NCBI GenBank assembly: GCA_025435555.1
Contig: JAIWWG010000016.1
Coordinates: 434,001 to 498,000 of the forward strand
Origin: Chytriomyces cf. hyalinus JEL632
Taxonomy: Eukaryota; Chytridiomycota; Chytridiomycetes; Chytridiales; Chytriomycetaceae
Direction of reading: 5' to 3'
Length of the DNA: 64,000 nt
Shown here: positions 34,040-44,452 of the stretch, in pieces
How the letters are laid out: each line of letters starts with the position of its first letter
Numbering within the stretch: the stretch's first letter is position 1
The notes under the pieces: model-generated
Told to the model about the DNA's origin: nothing
Seen by the model: only the letters and a program-made list of their open reading frames with translations
Database searches by the model: none
Made by a program: the position numbers and the translations under genes

Positions 34040-36999
34040 ATGTCTGCTCAACGGGGTATGGGAGCACGCTCCCAGCCTCGGGGCTCCAGCCACGATCGAA
34101 GTGAGGCGCCTCCGAAACTGCTTCCGAAGCCGCTCCGGGCGCAGAGTTTCCATGCCGGCACTGAGTCAGCGATAGGCGGGTTGTCCGAATTCCAACCAGG
34201 CGACGGTGCCAGTGCCCAGCATGCTCCGCTATCTCAACGTTCTGAAAGCTTGGACAGTCGACCCTCGGTCCCAACAAAGCCGCCGCATCTCAGCCAACAT
34301 CGCCAACTTCAGCCATCGAGCTCTGTTTCATCCTCGTCCGCATCAACTCTGTCGGCCGAGTCTTCGAATTCGTTGTCATCTCCGAAACCTCAAATTTCAA
34401 CACGGCTAACAGCCACACAACAATCTTTGCTGAGTTCGCAGCACCAATCGCATTCACCTCGTAAATTATACCCTCCGAATTCCCTGTCAATATCATCCAC
34501 CTTTTCATCCCCCGAAACATCGTCACCATCCCCGCAACTGGGTCCCGAAATCTTGCCGAAACCATGGTCAATGCACTCATCAACTTCATCATCAGCAGCG
34601 GCACAACAATCATCTCCTACATCAATACCATTAAAAATGCCAGTTCCAGATTTCACTCACCACAACATGAACAGCCCTTTAAGTCCTCGTTTCGCCCGCA
34701 TCAGCCCCGTTCCTTCTTTGGACGAGTACGAATCCTCTGAACTCACTCTTGAAGATGAAGAAGAAACCGATCCAGACGCAATTCAAGCACATACGCTCCT
34801 GCATACCCATCCTTTTGCATCACAACAGCAGATGAATATACCTTCTTCCTCCTCGTACGCAACTCCTAGACGAAGTCATGCAAATGCGCCGGCAAGAATA
34901 ATGAGGGATGCGCGAATGGGGCGTGTGCGAAGGAATTGGATTCAGCATTTTATGGGGAACTTTGGTGCAATTTCTAGAAGTTCTAGAGTGTTGCTGGTTT
35001 TGTCTTGTATGGTTATGGTTTCGGAGGTGAGAATTGTTGCTTGCTTTGCCCATCATCATTTGACCACCTTTTTTTTTTTTCGTGGAAATTTCAGATCATC
35101 ATCACAACTTTTGTGCTGCTGATTGCCCATAGTACTGGAGAAGTGTGCGATACTTCGTTAGACTTGTATTTAATTGTGTATGAAGTGCGCGTATTGCTGT
35201 CATTACCTCTGGTTGTGTACCAATATCTGCATCCTCCGTTGGAAGAAGCCTATGGTCATCATCGTGTGGGTGGGGCATCGCCATCGCCTACACCAGTTTC
35301 GAGCCGTCCAGTAATACCGTCCCGCCCATCTATTCAATCATCAGCAGCAGATTCCACCACAACGATAACATCCCAGACATCAATATCTGGCACCCATACG
35401 AACACCAGTCGTGATGCGAATAACTCTAACCAACCGTCTAGCCATCGCGTTTATGCGAACCCATCCAGCCATCATCATCGCCGCGCACCGCGTGCCAACT
35501 TCCATGTCAACAAAGAACTCAGCCTCCTCATTGATCGACTGAAATCGCTGCTCGATATATTCAGTGTCATTTGGTTCCTTGCTGGAAACTATTGGCTCCT
35601 TACGAGCAATGGATGTTACAGAACCGCTCCCCTTGTGTACTACCTGAGCCTGGCGTTTTTGGGCATGGGATATGTCGTTGTGAGTATACCTGTGTTTATG
35701 TGTTTGGGGATTGTGTTTTGTTTGCCGTTTGTGTTGGTTTGGACGAGGGTTTTGAGGATTGGTGGGGCTACTGCTACTGCTAGCGCTGGCGGTGGTGGTA
35801 ATCAAGACGGTAATACGGTTGGTGCTTCAAGGGATGGTGGGGATGATGGGGATAAGACCGGGAATCCTCTTGGATTGAGTGATACTATGATTCGCGGAAT
35901 TCCTGTCCTGACATTTAGAAAAAAAGATGGAAAACAGGGGATGGAAAAGAAGCGAAGCAGTGGTTATAGCGATCCACAGTTGCTGTTGGCTGTTCCTGTG
36001 GTTGGTGGAGTTGCGGCGAATGGTTCCATCATGGGGGAAGGTGGTGGTATTGGTGTGGGTAATGCTGGGGCTGGTAATAATCTAGGCGGTGTAGAGAGTC
36101 GACGGAGAGGAGGTGGGGTTACTACCTCTCCACAGGCGAATGTGATTGTTGAAGTCAGGGACAGGTGAGAGTCTTTCTTCAATCAAATTTTGCGAACAAA
36201 GTCTCTAATATGCCGTTTATATTTTTGGCAGAATAAGTGCTGCTGCAATATCTGAAAAGCTGGGACCTCGGCATGAGTTGGGCGAACCAATTACAGGACC
36301 ACGGCTCCCGCCTCGTCCCCGACCCTCCTCTGTCGCGTCTTCCAACTTGAGCAACTCTTCTGCATCTGTTTCGATATCATCTAAACTATTTGAGCAAACC
36401 AGCTCCATATCTGTTTATCCACCAAAGCCATCACCATCATCCGCGAAACCTCCGTATAACAACCGACCAATTCCGGTTCCACCCCCCACTACTACCACTG
36501 CATCCTTAAGCAATCAGGCGGAATCAGTGCATTCCTCAGTACTTCCCTCACGTAAAAGTCCTCACATTCCTCCGCGCCCGAAACCTCCACATCAATCTCC
36601 CTCGCCCCCACGTAATGTATCCAAATCATCGAGCCCTGTGCCTGCACCTTCCCCGCCACCGCCCGTCTTGCGTCGTCCGGCGCCTCATACGGAAGTGAAT
36701 GCGCTTGAAGGTCTTGATGGGCGGGTTGATACGGCTTTGACGGAGGAAGACTCTGTCTGTGTGATTTGTTTGTTTGGGTATGAAGATGGAGATCGGGTGC
36801 GGAAACTTGTATGCGGGCATCATTTTCATGTGCAAGTGAGTAGTTGTTTTTTGTTGGATTTCTAATTTTTGCGCGTTGGTGGTTTCTGACTGTATATTTA
36901 CTTTTTGGTACACAGTGTGTTGATGAATGGCTGCGATGTAACAAGACGTGTCCGTTGTGTGTTCAAGATGTGACTACTGATTTAATTCAGCAGGCGTAA
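34040..36999 (+). CDS. Multipass membrane RING-H2 protein, probable E3 ubiquitin ligase
   Basis: Exons 34040-35026, 35095-36164, 36232-36835 and 36916-36999 give 914 residues. The N-terminal 300 residues are Ser/Pro/Gln-rich and disordered. Hydrophobic segments follow: VLLVLSCMVMVSEIIITTFV (across intron 1), LYLIVYEVRVLLSLPLVVYQ, LLDIFSVIWFLAGNYWLLTS, APLVYYLSLAFLGMGYVVVS and SIPVFMCLGIVFCLPFVLVW. Then come Gly-rich and Pro-rich linkers. The C-terminus is a RING-H2 finger: CVICLFGYEDGDRVRKLVCG, then HHFHVQ (end of exon 3) and CVDEWLRCNKTCPLC (exon 4), with all eight zinc ligands. The layout is like fungal and plant transmembrane RING ligases that ubiquitinate membrane or endocytic substrates. 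ATG 34040 is the first in the open frame. Confidence 0.9.
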
Positions 37000-37210
37000 A
37001 AAAGCTGTGCCCGTCGACCCTCGTCATTCAGGAAGGGGTGTGTGGGTCCGTTTCAACTTTCTTTTTTTTTTTAACTCGTTCGCGCTGGCTTTGCGAAAAA
37101 CACGAATATATAGAGACATGTCTACAAATAATGAAGGGATTGCATATATTTCAAAAAAAGAGAGACTGCGCTGACCAAACGATGGGTTGTTGATAAAAAA
37201 AATAATAATT

Positions 37211-37228
37211 ACACACACACACACACAC
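37211..37228. repeat. (AC)n microsatellite
   Basis: A perfect AC dinucleotide run of about nine units just beyond the 3' end of the Yippee-like gene. It contributes to no reading frame of interest. Confidence 0.85.
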
Positions 37229-37249
37229 TGGAGCCGAACCCCCGCTGCT

Positions 37250-37937
37250 TCAAATGTCCGCTTGCCGCATTGTAACCAACGGCACTTCAACAATGAAACA
37301 TCCTTCCTTGTATCGCTGCGAAAGTTCCATCGCCTTGATATACTTCCAACCGACTGTTGTCCCGCAGCTTACGCAGTCAATGTCGGCGACTATATGGACG
37401 CCTGTTGTCATTGAGCGGGTTGAAGAGTCTCCGACGACAGTGTTGAAGACTGTGCGCATGAGCCATGCTTTCCCGTGATGTCCTGGGAAAGTGGGGGGTC
37501 TCAGTTTTGGTTGCGAAGAAAAGTGCGCTCTTGTTAAGCACATAGAGAATACCGTGAAAGTCTTTTGAAATCAGGTTGTTGTTCCCGTTGTGGCTGAGAT
37601 GCGTGCCGCATTGCCTGCATGCGAGAATCTTGACGATTGGAGTCTTGTCATGTGGTAATGAATGGGTGTCATGGTTTAGACCTTCAGCGCTTGCAGCAGC
37701 CACGGGGATTGCAGTGGTTTGTAAATTGAGGGATGGACTTTGATGAACATGTCGTGGGATGGATCTCGTCCCGGAATGATCCGACGTATGAGCGGCGCCG
37801 AGGCTATCGAATAGATTCAGTTTACTGCTTTGGAGGCGTTTTGAGGCGGTTGTTGAGAGACGGGGAGGGGTTGGAGGTGGGATGATTCCGAGTGTCTCTG
37901 GTCTGTCGTCGAGAAAGAGGCGGTGGACGCGCCCCAT
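37250..37937 (-). CDS. Yippee-like zinc-binding protein
   Basis: Exons 37937-37553 and 37482-37250 give 205 residues. Residues from about 108 to the end form a Yippee domain: ILACRQCGTHLSHNG supplies the first CxxC, followed by LISKDFHGHHGKAWL across the intron, and DIDCVSCGTTVGWKYIKA supplies the second CxxC. The conserved RSMTTGVHIVADI and SQRYKEGCFIVE segments follow. Yippee proteins are small zinc proteins of nuclear/centrosomal location in animals; a related fold serves in substrate receptors such as cereblon. Most family members are about 120 residues, so the 105-residue N-terminal extension is unusual. Confidence 0.92.
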
Positions 37938-38550
37938 GTTTTATTGCTGAAGGATCGTTTGTGGTTGTTGTTGTTGTAGGTTGGTTGAGGGGAGGGTTTC
38001 GCTGGGTGTTTTTTTATTCGGCTGCTGTTGGCGTGGGCGTTGGTGGTTGGTTGGTATCTGTGTGTGCGTGTTGATTTTGGAGATTTTTCGTGCTGGGCCA
38101 CCCAATTTCCAAACAATGCAAAATGAAGGAACGAGGAGAAGGAGAATGGAAGAAAGTAAACAGACGTGCTTCCGTCAGGAGAAGTCCATGGGATGTGATC
38201 ATAGTTACGTATATCCGTGGATGCATTGTGTGCCTTGTCAGCGGTGTCTGTCTGTCTGTCTGCAGTCCATGTGAGCATCTCTTCCTCATGTCCATACTCA
38301 ACACGCTCCGGTATCTCCGGATCGGCATCAGGAGAAGCCCACTGAACTGGGCGCGACACCAACAGGCCCTCCATCCAAGAACCCAACTCAGCTGATCGAC
38401 CTTCAAAAGCAACAAAAGTCATTGGCACATTTTCAAAATCTTGTTTGAGCAATTTGGGTCACCTGATTCTGATTTCACCAAGGCCAAGTCAGGACAATTT
38501 ATGGGTTCCACCCGAAACAAGACCCGGCACTTTCAAAAAAGAAGAAAAGA

Positions 38551-39648
38551 ATGATCGCTCCCGCTCTTCTCGTTGCCATCGCCGCCGTCTCCTCCGTCTC
38601 CGCCTGGGGCAGTCTTGGACACTCCACCACTGGAGAGATTGCCCAGAGACATCTCAACAGCAACGCTAAAGCAATGGTCGCTGCCTTGCTCATGCCAGAG
38701 TTCAACAAGTCCCTCGGCGGCAAGACCCCAAACTGGGCCGACAGCTGGAGAACGGGACACCCGGAAACTGCGCCATGGCACTACGTCAACTACATCCGCG
38801 AGGACGGCACTGACAGCCCGCAAACCTGTGGATACATCCCTGCCCCAAGCACTTGCACTGGCACCGGATGCGTTTTGACCGCCATCACCAACCAGACGGC
38901 CATCCTACTCAACTCCAAGTGCAGCATTAGTAACGAGTCTACGCTTGCCGTGCAGTACCTCACTCACTTTCTTGGAGACATTACTCAACCGCTTCACAAC
39001 TGTCTCCGCGATGTTGGCGGTAACAAGGCTGAACTCGTGTACAACAGTAAAAAATCCAACTTCCACTCCATCCATGACACTGCCATTCCTGAACAGTACG
39101 CTGCCGAGGTCGGAATTAATGCCACAGACTACTCTGCTTTTGCTACCCACATCATCTCCAAGTACGGTGGCTTGAAAGACAACGCAACTAGCTCTAGATT
39201 CGTTGACCTCCGCACCTTGAGAGACGGGTACCTCAGCGCCGCTGTTGAAATGTCGATTGAAGGAAACCTGTACCTGTGCGAAAAGTCGCTCTTCTGGACC
39301 TTGTACGATGCAAACCCGAAGCAAGATTTTAATGGCGCTTATTACCAGGCTACCAAGGACGTGTTGAATGGACAGATTGCCAAATCTGGGTTCAGGATTG
39401 CTGCGTGGTTTAATGCGATTGCGGATGAATGTGCTGCGTCTGTGGATACTTCTTCTTCTTTAAGTGCTTCTTTTGCCACTGCCACGGAATCTGGTGCGAC
39501 CGAGTCTGGAGTTCCCGTTGTTTACTCTGCTGCTGCCAAGGCTTCGGCAACATATGTTGCGCCAGAAAACAAGAACTTGTACGCAAGCAGTGCAAAGTCT
39601 ATCGTTGCTTCTGGTTTTGTTGCCTTGATCTCTGCCTTCTTGTTTTAA
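38551..39648 (+). CDS. Secreted S1/P1-type nuclease, probably GPI-anchored
   Basis: Single exon, 365 residues. Residues 1-18 are a signal peptide (MIAPALLVAIAAVSSVSA) followed by W19, which in this family is the new N-terminus and a zinc ligand after cleavage. Other zinc ligands and motifs: GH in WGSLGHSTTGEIAQ, WAD in KTPNWADSW, HYVN, and HFLGDITQPLH (His, Asp, His). In NFHSIHDTAI the usual NLHxxWD motif has Ile-His in place of the tryptophan position. These enzymes are zinc-dependent 3'-nucleotidases and nucleases for single-stranded DNA and RNA. The tail is Ser/Ala-rich and ends in a hydrophobic segment (SIVASGFVALISAFLF), as for a GPI-anchor signal, suggesting attachment to the cell surface for extracellular nucleic-acid scavenging. 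Confidence 0.93.
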   Translation: MIAPALLVAIAAVSSVSAWGSLGHSTTGEIAQRHLNSNAKAMVAALLMPEFNKSLGGKTPNWADSWRTGHPETAPWHYVNYIREDGTDSPQTCGYIPAPSTCTGTGCVLTAITNQTAILLNSKCSISNESTLAVQYLTHFLGDITQPLHNCLRDVGGNKAELVYNSKKSNFHSIHDTAIPEQYAAEVGINATDYSAFATHIISKYGGLKDNATSSRFVDLRTLRDGYLSAAVEMSIEGNLYLCEKSLFWTLYDANPKQDFNGAYYQATKDVLNGQIAKSGFRIAAWFNAIADECAASVDTSSSLSASFATATESGATESGVPVVYSAAAKASATYVAPENKNLYASSAKSIVASGFVALISAFLF

Positions 39649-40025
39649 ACAGCCCTATATTGTTGCGGGCAAGATTTTAGAATAAAAGTCTTCAATGTTT
39701 GCGTTTCGACAGAGTTCAGACTGGGTCGATATCGATAAAGTACTTTCTTAGAGCGTGTGCGAAGCATGTCCGGAAAGAAGCTGATGCTGGGTGCATCCTT
39801 GCCTCGTTTATTCCTCCTTCATGATTTACAAGCCAAAGTTGAGCAAAGGTATTCACCAGCTATTTCCGTGCTGGATCCCTCACCCTTCCCCATATCCAAT
39901 CCTCCACCGCACAAACCCCAGAAGGAACGTCTGCGGATGTCCCACCACACGCTTAGCCCAAGTAAAAAAAAAAAAAAAAAAATCGCGCAAGACAATTCGA
40001 TTTCGATAGGAATATATAAAGGGAT

Positions 40026-40814
40026 TTATTGCGGTGGAAATTGCGGTCTGAATCCGGGAGGTGGCATTGGCATTCCCCGACCTCCAGGTGGGGGAGGAAA
40101 CATTCCAGGGGGCATGCCAGGAGGCATTCCTGGAGGTGGCATTCCACGGCCTTTGTTGAGAAAAAGTTTGGTTACTAGTTTGTTGGGATACACAGTTTGT
40201 ATCATGCGTTATACCCATTGGGGGTGCGCCGCCTGGGAATGGTGGCATTCCTGGCATGGGTGGACGTCCGTATGCGACAGGAGGAGCCATTGCAGCAGCA
40301 CCGGGACCACCGAGGCCTCTGACGGGACCAGCAAGTCCTGGATAACACAGAAAGATGAGCATGAATGAGATACAAATGTTTATGAACACAAACACACATA
40401 CCAGCATTTGGAGCCATAGGAAGACCACGGCCAGCAGGTCTAGCAACACCTGGCCCTGCAAGCGCACCCGGCACTGATGGTTTATTATCGGGATTCGCAG
40501 GGGGCGGAGCCTCCACGGCAATCGAGACAACGCCGTCTCCACGCAGTACAACGAGTCCAAGGGCACGGCGTTCACTCTTTCCCTCGCGTGTGCGACGGTG
40601 CTCTTCGCAGTCTCCCAGGACCAGGTTCATGTGTTTATCGAATGCGAGCATTTGGCCAATGAGGCTGCGGCCGTCGCTGACGGTGATTCGGACCCGGTAG
40701 TTGATGAGTCCGAGGATGCGGCTTCCTGATGACTTACTTCGGGATGCCTGTGTGTTTGTGAGTGAGTGAGTAAGTGAGGCGGTTCACTGGGAATGCGGTG
40801 GCAGTTCATACCAT
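40026..40814 (-). CDS. SMB1: Sm protein B (SmB/B', SNRPB), spliceosomal snRNP core
   Basis: Four exons: 40814-40812 (only the ATG), 40747-40402, 40337-40215, 40150-40026; 198 residues in frame. Sm motif 1 is VRITVSDGRSLIGQMLAFD followed by KHMNLVLGDCEE, and Sm motif 2 is RALGLVVLRGDGVVSIAVE. The tail contains LAGPVRGLGGPG and proline-methionine-glycine repeats (RGMPPPGMPPGMPPGMFPPP) as in metazoan SmB, where the arginines are methylated by PRMT5. SmB is one of seven Sm proteins that ring U1, U2, U4 and U5 snRNAs. The one-codon first exon relies on the donor GTATGA directly after the ATG; a different upstream start cannot be excluded. Confidence 0.93.
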
Positions 40815-41050
40815 GATGGTTGATGCTTGGTGATGGTTGAAAAGTGAGAAATGTTTTAATGCCATGCGCAGTCGTAAATATTCACCAGATGTTCAGTAAA
40901 TATTTATGCTCAACCGCACCGACGCGTAGTTTCTAAACGCTCTTTATTCCAACGAAACGATAACTGGTAATAACATCTATAACATATGTTCACGAAAGCA
41001 CAACTACTCTGGAAGTAGTCCGCATTCTTCGCTTGACTCCTCGCGACCTT

Positions 41051-42746
41051 CTAGAGTGTGTACAGGCTTGAAGTTCGCTGTGTCTTCCTCCTCTCATTCT
41101 CGACGTTTCCGAATATGCAGTCGATTGGAAAGAGTCCGCTTTGGCCGGTTCTTGGGTTCTTGCCCATGGCCCATCCGTCGTCAAACTTTTTGATCAAAAT
41201 GATGGCATCTCCAGCACGCACAATCATTTCATCCTCAAGCTCAGGAAAGAATTCACACACGGCGCGATGCTGTCTACCCAAAGTTCCCGGAACTTCTGGC
41301 GTCGTGACAGGCACGGCGCCGAAAATGCTGCTAGCTCGTTTAGTTTGCAATTTACCAAACGGATCATTCTCGGGTGCTTCAAACACATAAACCGGGAACA
41401 CGCCGTCTTTGATTGTGCGGTTGTTGAACCCTATTGCCCACCCGTCATCGTACAGGTGGTCGATTGTGATCTTGTCGCGGCGTTTGATGGCGAGTTCGTC
41501 AGGCTGGGATGGGATAAAGTCTACCAGCGCCTCACGGATATGCAGCGCGGCGCCGCCTTTCACGGTACCGAGGGAGCCTTTTGATGATAGAATTCCTGTG
41601 GATGAGTATCCCTTTTCTGATAGGTTTGATGCAAGCTTTGTGTCACTGGATCGACCGCTGAGGGCGATTCCGTCATTGAAGGGAGATTCAATATTGCTCG
41701 CGCGCCTTCGGCGTAGTTTGTAGACAATGAGGACGACTGCGACCAAGACAACGACGCCTACGGCAAGTCCTGTGATGGCAACCATGGGGACTTCATGTGG
41801 AGGAGCAGAAGGAAGTGTTGTGTTTTGGTTCGAGGAAGGGGATATGGAGCCTGCTTGACCAGGAGCATTGATGGCGGCACCGCTGACGACGGTATTCGTT
41901 GCTGGAGCAGATTTGGTTGTTGAAGTGGAAGTGAGTTTGCTGGAAGCTGATGATGGCTCGTTCGAAGGGGCAACTGAGACTTCGGCTTTTGCAACAGCGA
42001 TGGGTTTGGGGGGAACTCCTGCGACGCGGGAGCAGCATGGTTGTGACTCTGTGGCTGTAGCACTGCAGTATGCAATTGCTTCCTCTGAAGTAAGGAATCC
42101 TGATTGATTTTTTTGAAAGGTTTGAACAGTTCAGCCAACTGTCGTGAATTACGATTCAAGAAACTCACCACAGGTATTGCCGTCGCCCAATTCTCCAGCG
42201 AGGCAGTTGCCATCGGTGGAGGCTAGTCTTTGACTGGCCATTAGCATTTCTTTGTAGCTCTGGGCTGCAGCTGGCATCCCAGATGGGCAATATGCCGGAT
42301 TTGTAAAGATGGAATCCCACGCTGCCGAGAACGCATCCAATGTGGAAGAGCACAGGGGTATAACTTGAGGCACAATCAGCCCATTACAAGTCACGGGCGA
42401 CCTTACAGAGTGGGTAAACCCCATCTGTACGTAGTATGCGCAAATGATGCTGTGCATGTATCTCATCCCGGATCCGTCCCAGCCGCTGCAGCCGTACCCT
42501 CCCTGAGTGTTTCTTCGAACGAGGTCAATGAAGCCGGAACCATAGGACTGGCCAACAAATGTGTCGAATGTTCTGACGTCTAGGATTGGTGCGCCAGCTG
42601 GAACAAACGCTTTGAATCCTGTGGCATGATGGGGGGTCAGAGCAGCTTTCCTTGTGGTAGCAGAGAGACGAATGGGACTCACCGGCAAAGTCTGGACACA
42701 TTGCCGTGCCAGTCAGCGGCATACACACGGACACATGAGACGTCAT
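41051..42746 (-). CDS. Single-pass membrane protein with two cytoplasmic SH3 domains
   Basis: Exons 42746-42683, 42618-42169 and 42099-41051 give 520 residues. A Cys-rich extracellular region opens with VCMPLTGTAMCPDFAG and includes GYGCSGWDG, SPVTCNGLIVPQVIPLC and EAIAYCSATATESQPCC. A Ser/Thr/Ala-rich stalk follows, then the transmembrane segment MVAITGLAVGVVVLVAVVLI with a basic KLRRRR stop. SH3 domain 1 (REALVDFIPSQPDELAIKRR, then DDGWAIGFN) and SH3 domain 2 (RAVCEFFPELEDEMIVRAGD, then DDGWAMGKNPRTGQSGLFPI) follow. The organisation recalls fungal Fus1/Sho1-type cortical proteins that link the surface to actin or MAP-kinase signalling; the role is inferred. No signal peptide is evident at the annotated ATG, so a 5' exon may be missing. 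Confidence 0.88.
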
Positions 42747-44452
42747 TGGTCGGTTGAGGATGCGTTGTAGTTCGAGGAATGTTTTTGCGATGTGTGCGCT
42801 TTAATCAGGTGGGAAAGAACCCCTGCGATTTTTGTCAAATGAGGACAATCAGCTTATACCCTAAAAGTAATGAGCGGCAATCACAATCAGCTGATGCAGG
42901 TGCAGGTGCAGGTGCTGCAATGTGCTGTGCCGGTAGCGTTGAGACAGTACTGTTACGCACAGGCAACTGTATCCATCGCAGTGCAAGACACGCTGTTTGC
43001 GTACAGTTTACAACTGCGAATGTCGCACTTCCGCACGCGTTTGAGTGCCTGCAATTTGTTGGGTTTGCAAATTGGCCATTACAAAAAATCTCAAAAAACT
43101 TTGCGCTCATATTTCAACACTTCGAAATCGCATCTCCGCTTTTTGTTCGTTTGGTTTGTTTGTTTGCACTCATCCTTCCCCCCCAAAGTGCGCACCCACA
43201 AACGAGCAAGTTTCTGCTCTGGAATAAACAAGGAGAATAAACACGGATGTGCCGGTGGTGTGGAATAAACGAGAGCCTGCGACGCGAGATGAGCATGAAT
43301 GCTCATGCGTACATCCACAATATCCGCTGGTAAGCATCAGCACGGATGCAGCGCATTAAGAATTCTCATCGTCGAAAATGGTTGATATTCCAACAACACA
43401 TGTAATAAGGTTACCCCCATCAGTAACACGCTGAGGATTGAGAAGGGATAGCATTTATAAGTGCGAGTCTGTGGGTGTGTGATATTCGAGATCCACCAAA
43501 AAAAAAATGGAAGATCCAACGCCATATCATCTCGGCCATGAACACATATGAGCAGATGACCGTCACCCGAACCCAGAATGCATTTCTATCCCATCCAAAG
43601 AATGAGCGACGCAACGAAAAGGGAATTCTGCGCTGCTTTTGAGGAGTTCCTCACGTACGTGAAACTATATCGGCCTTCACGCGCTTCACGGCATTCGTCG
43701 GAGACCGATCCTACGAACTATCAGCACTCATACGGTGGACTGAAGCCGTTTGCGCTACCCCTGATTTCGTGCAAGCGCCAACAAGCCTTGTCCAAAAAAA
43801 AAACAAGCCAGCTCCAAAACTGCCGACGAAGCCAATCTCGGCGAAGAGATGGTGGTGTCCGGCGCGGGACCTCTTCGGACTGCGGGCTGCCGAGGCTGTG
43901 TTGCTCGGGTTCCGGGTTTGTGGTTGGAGTTGCGCGATGACTTCTCCAGGCATACGCGATCAAGACTTGTAAGTTCTCTTTTACCTTGTTTCATGTTAAA
44001 CAGGAATTCAGAGAATTTAGGGACTTTAAATGCCATAAGACGTGATGTGATGCTCAGAACCACGACACGACTGAGCGAAGGACTTTGAAAACAGCGTAAG
44101 AAGCGGTTCATCTTTACACCACACAAACCTGTTGTCATATGCAATCACCTCAACACTATGTAATGTTCCCATCATGTTCCATTTACATCCGATTGAAACG
44201 ACGGCTGAAAATAAGTCAATGGCAATACGGCGCCGTTGTATCCAATGCCTGTTCCTTTACAGTCAGTTGCAATGATCGATAGAGTTGGCGCAAGACATTT
44301 GATGAGCACCTCTTCCGCGCAGGAATTACATCTTTTTATTGAATTCACCGACCGGGCCATTATCAGGACGAAAGTTTTGCAAGGAGGAAAGCTGACGCTC
44401 TCTATATGTACGCACAACATCAAATACTCTTTATTCAGACAATTTAGACATC
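42747..44452. other. 1.7-kb region without a confident gene
   Basis: Only short frames occur. The most protein-like lies on + from about 43605 (MSDATKREFCAAFEEFLTYV), running to 43940; near an A9 run at 43795-43803 another frame becomes plausible (KLPTKPISAKRWWCPARDLF). This could be a small frameshifted gene, but I recognise nothing. The rest appears non-coding. Confidence 0.35.

Noticed and set aside
37211-37228. Short repeats as a CRISPR-like array
   Set aside because: A simple dinucleotide microsatellite in a eukaryotic genome; no repeat-spacer pattern occurs anywhere in the window.
37817-38452. Minus-strand ORF of 211 codons upstream of the Yippee gene
   Set aside because: It overlaps the Yippee first exon in another frame. 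The first part (AFEGRSAELGSWMEGLLVSR) looks protein-like, but no domain or splice partner could be found, so it is left unannotated.
39757-40368. Plus-strand ORF of about 200 codons
   Set aside because: It is antisense to the SmB proline/glycine-rich exons and reads through an A18 run; the SmB frame explains this region fully.
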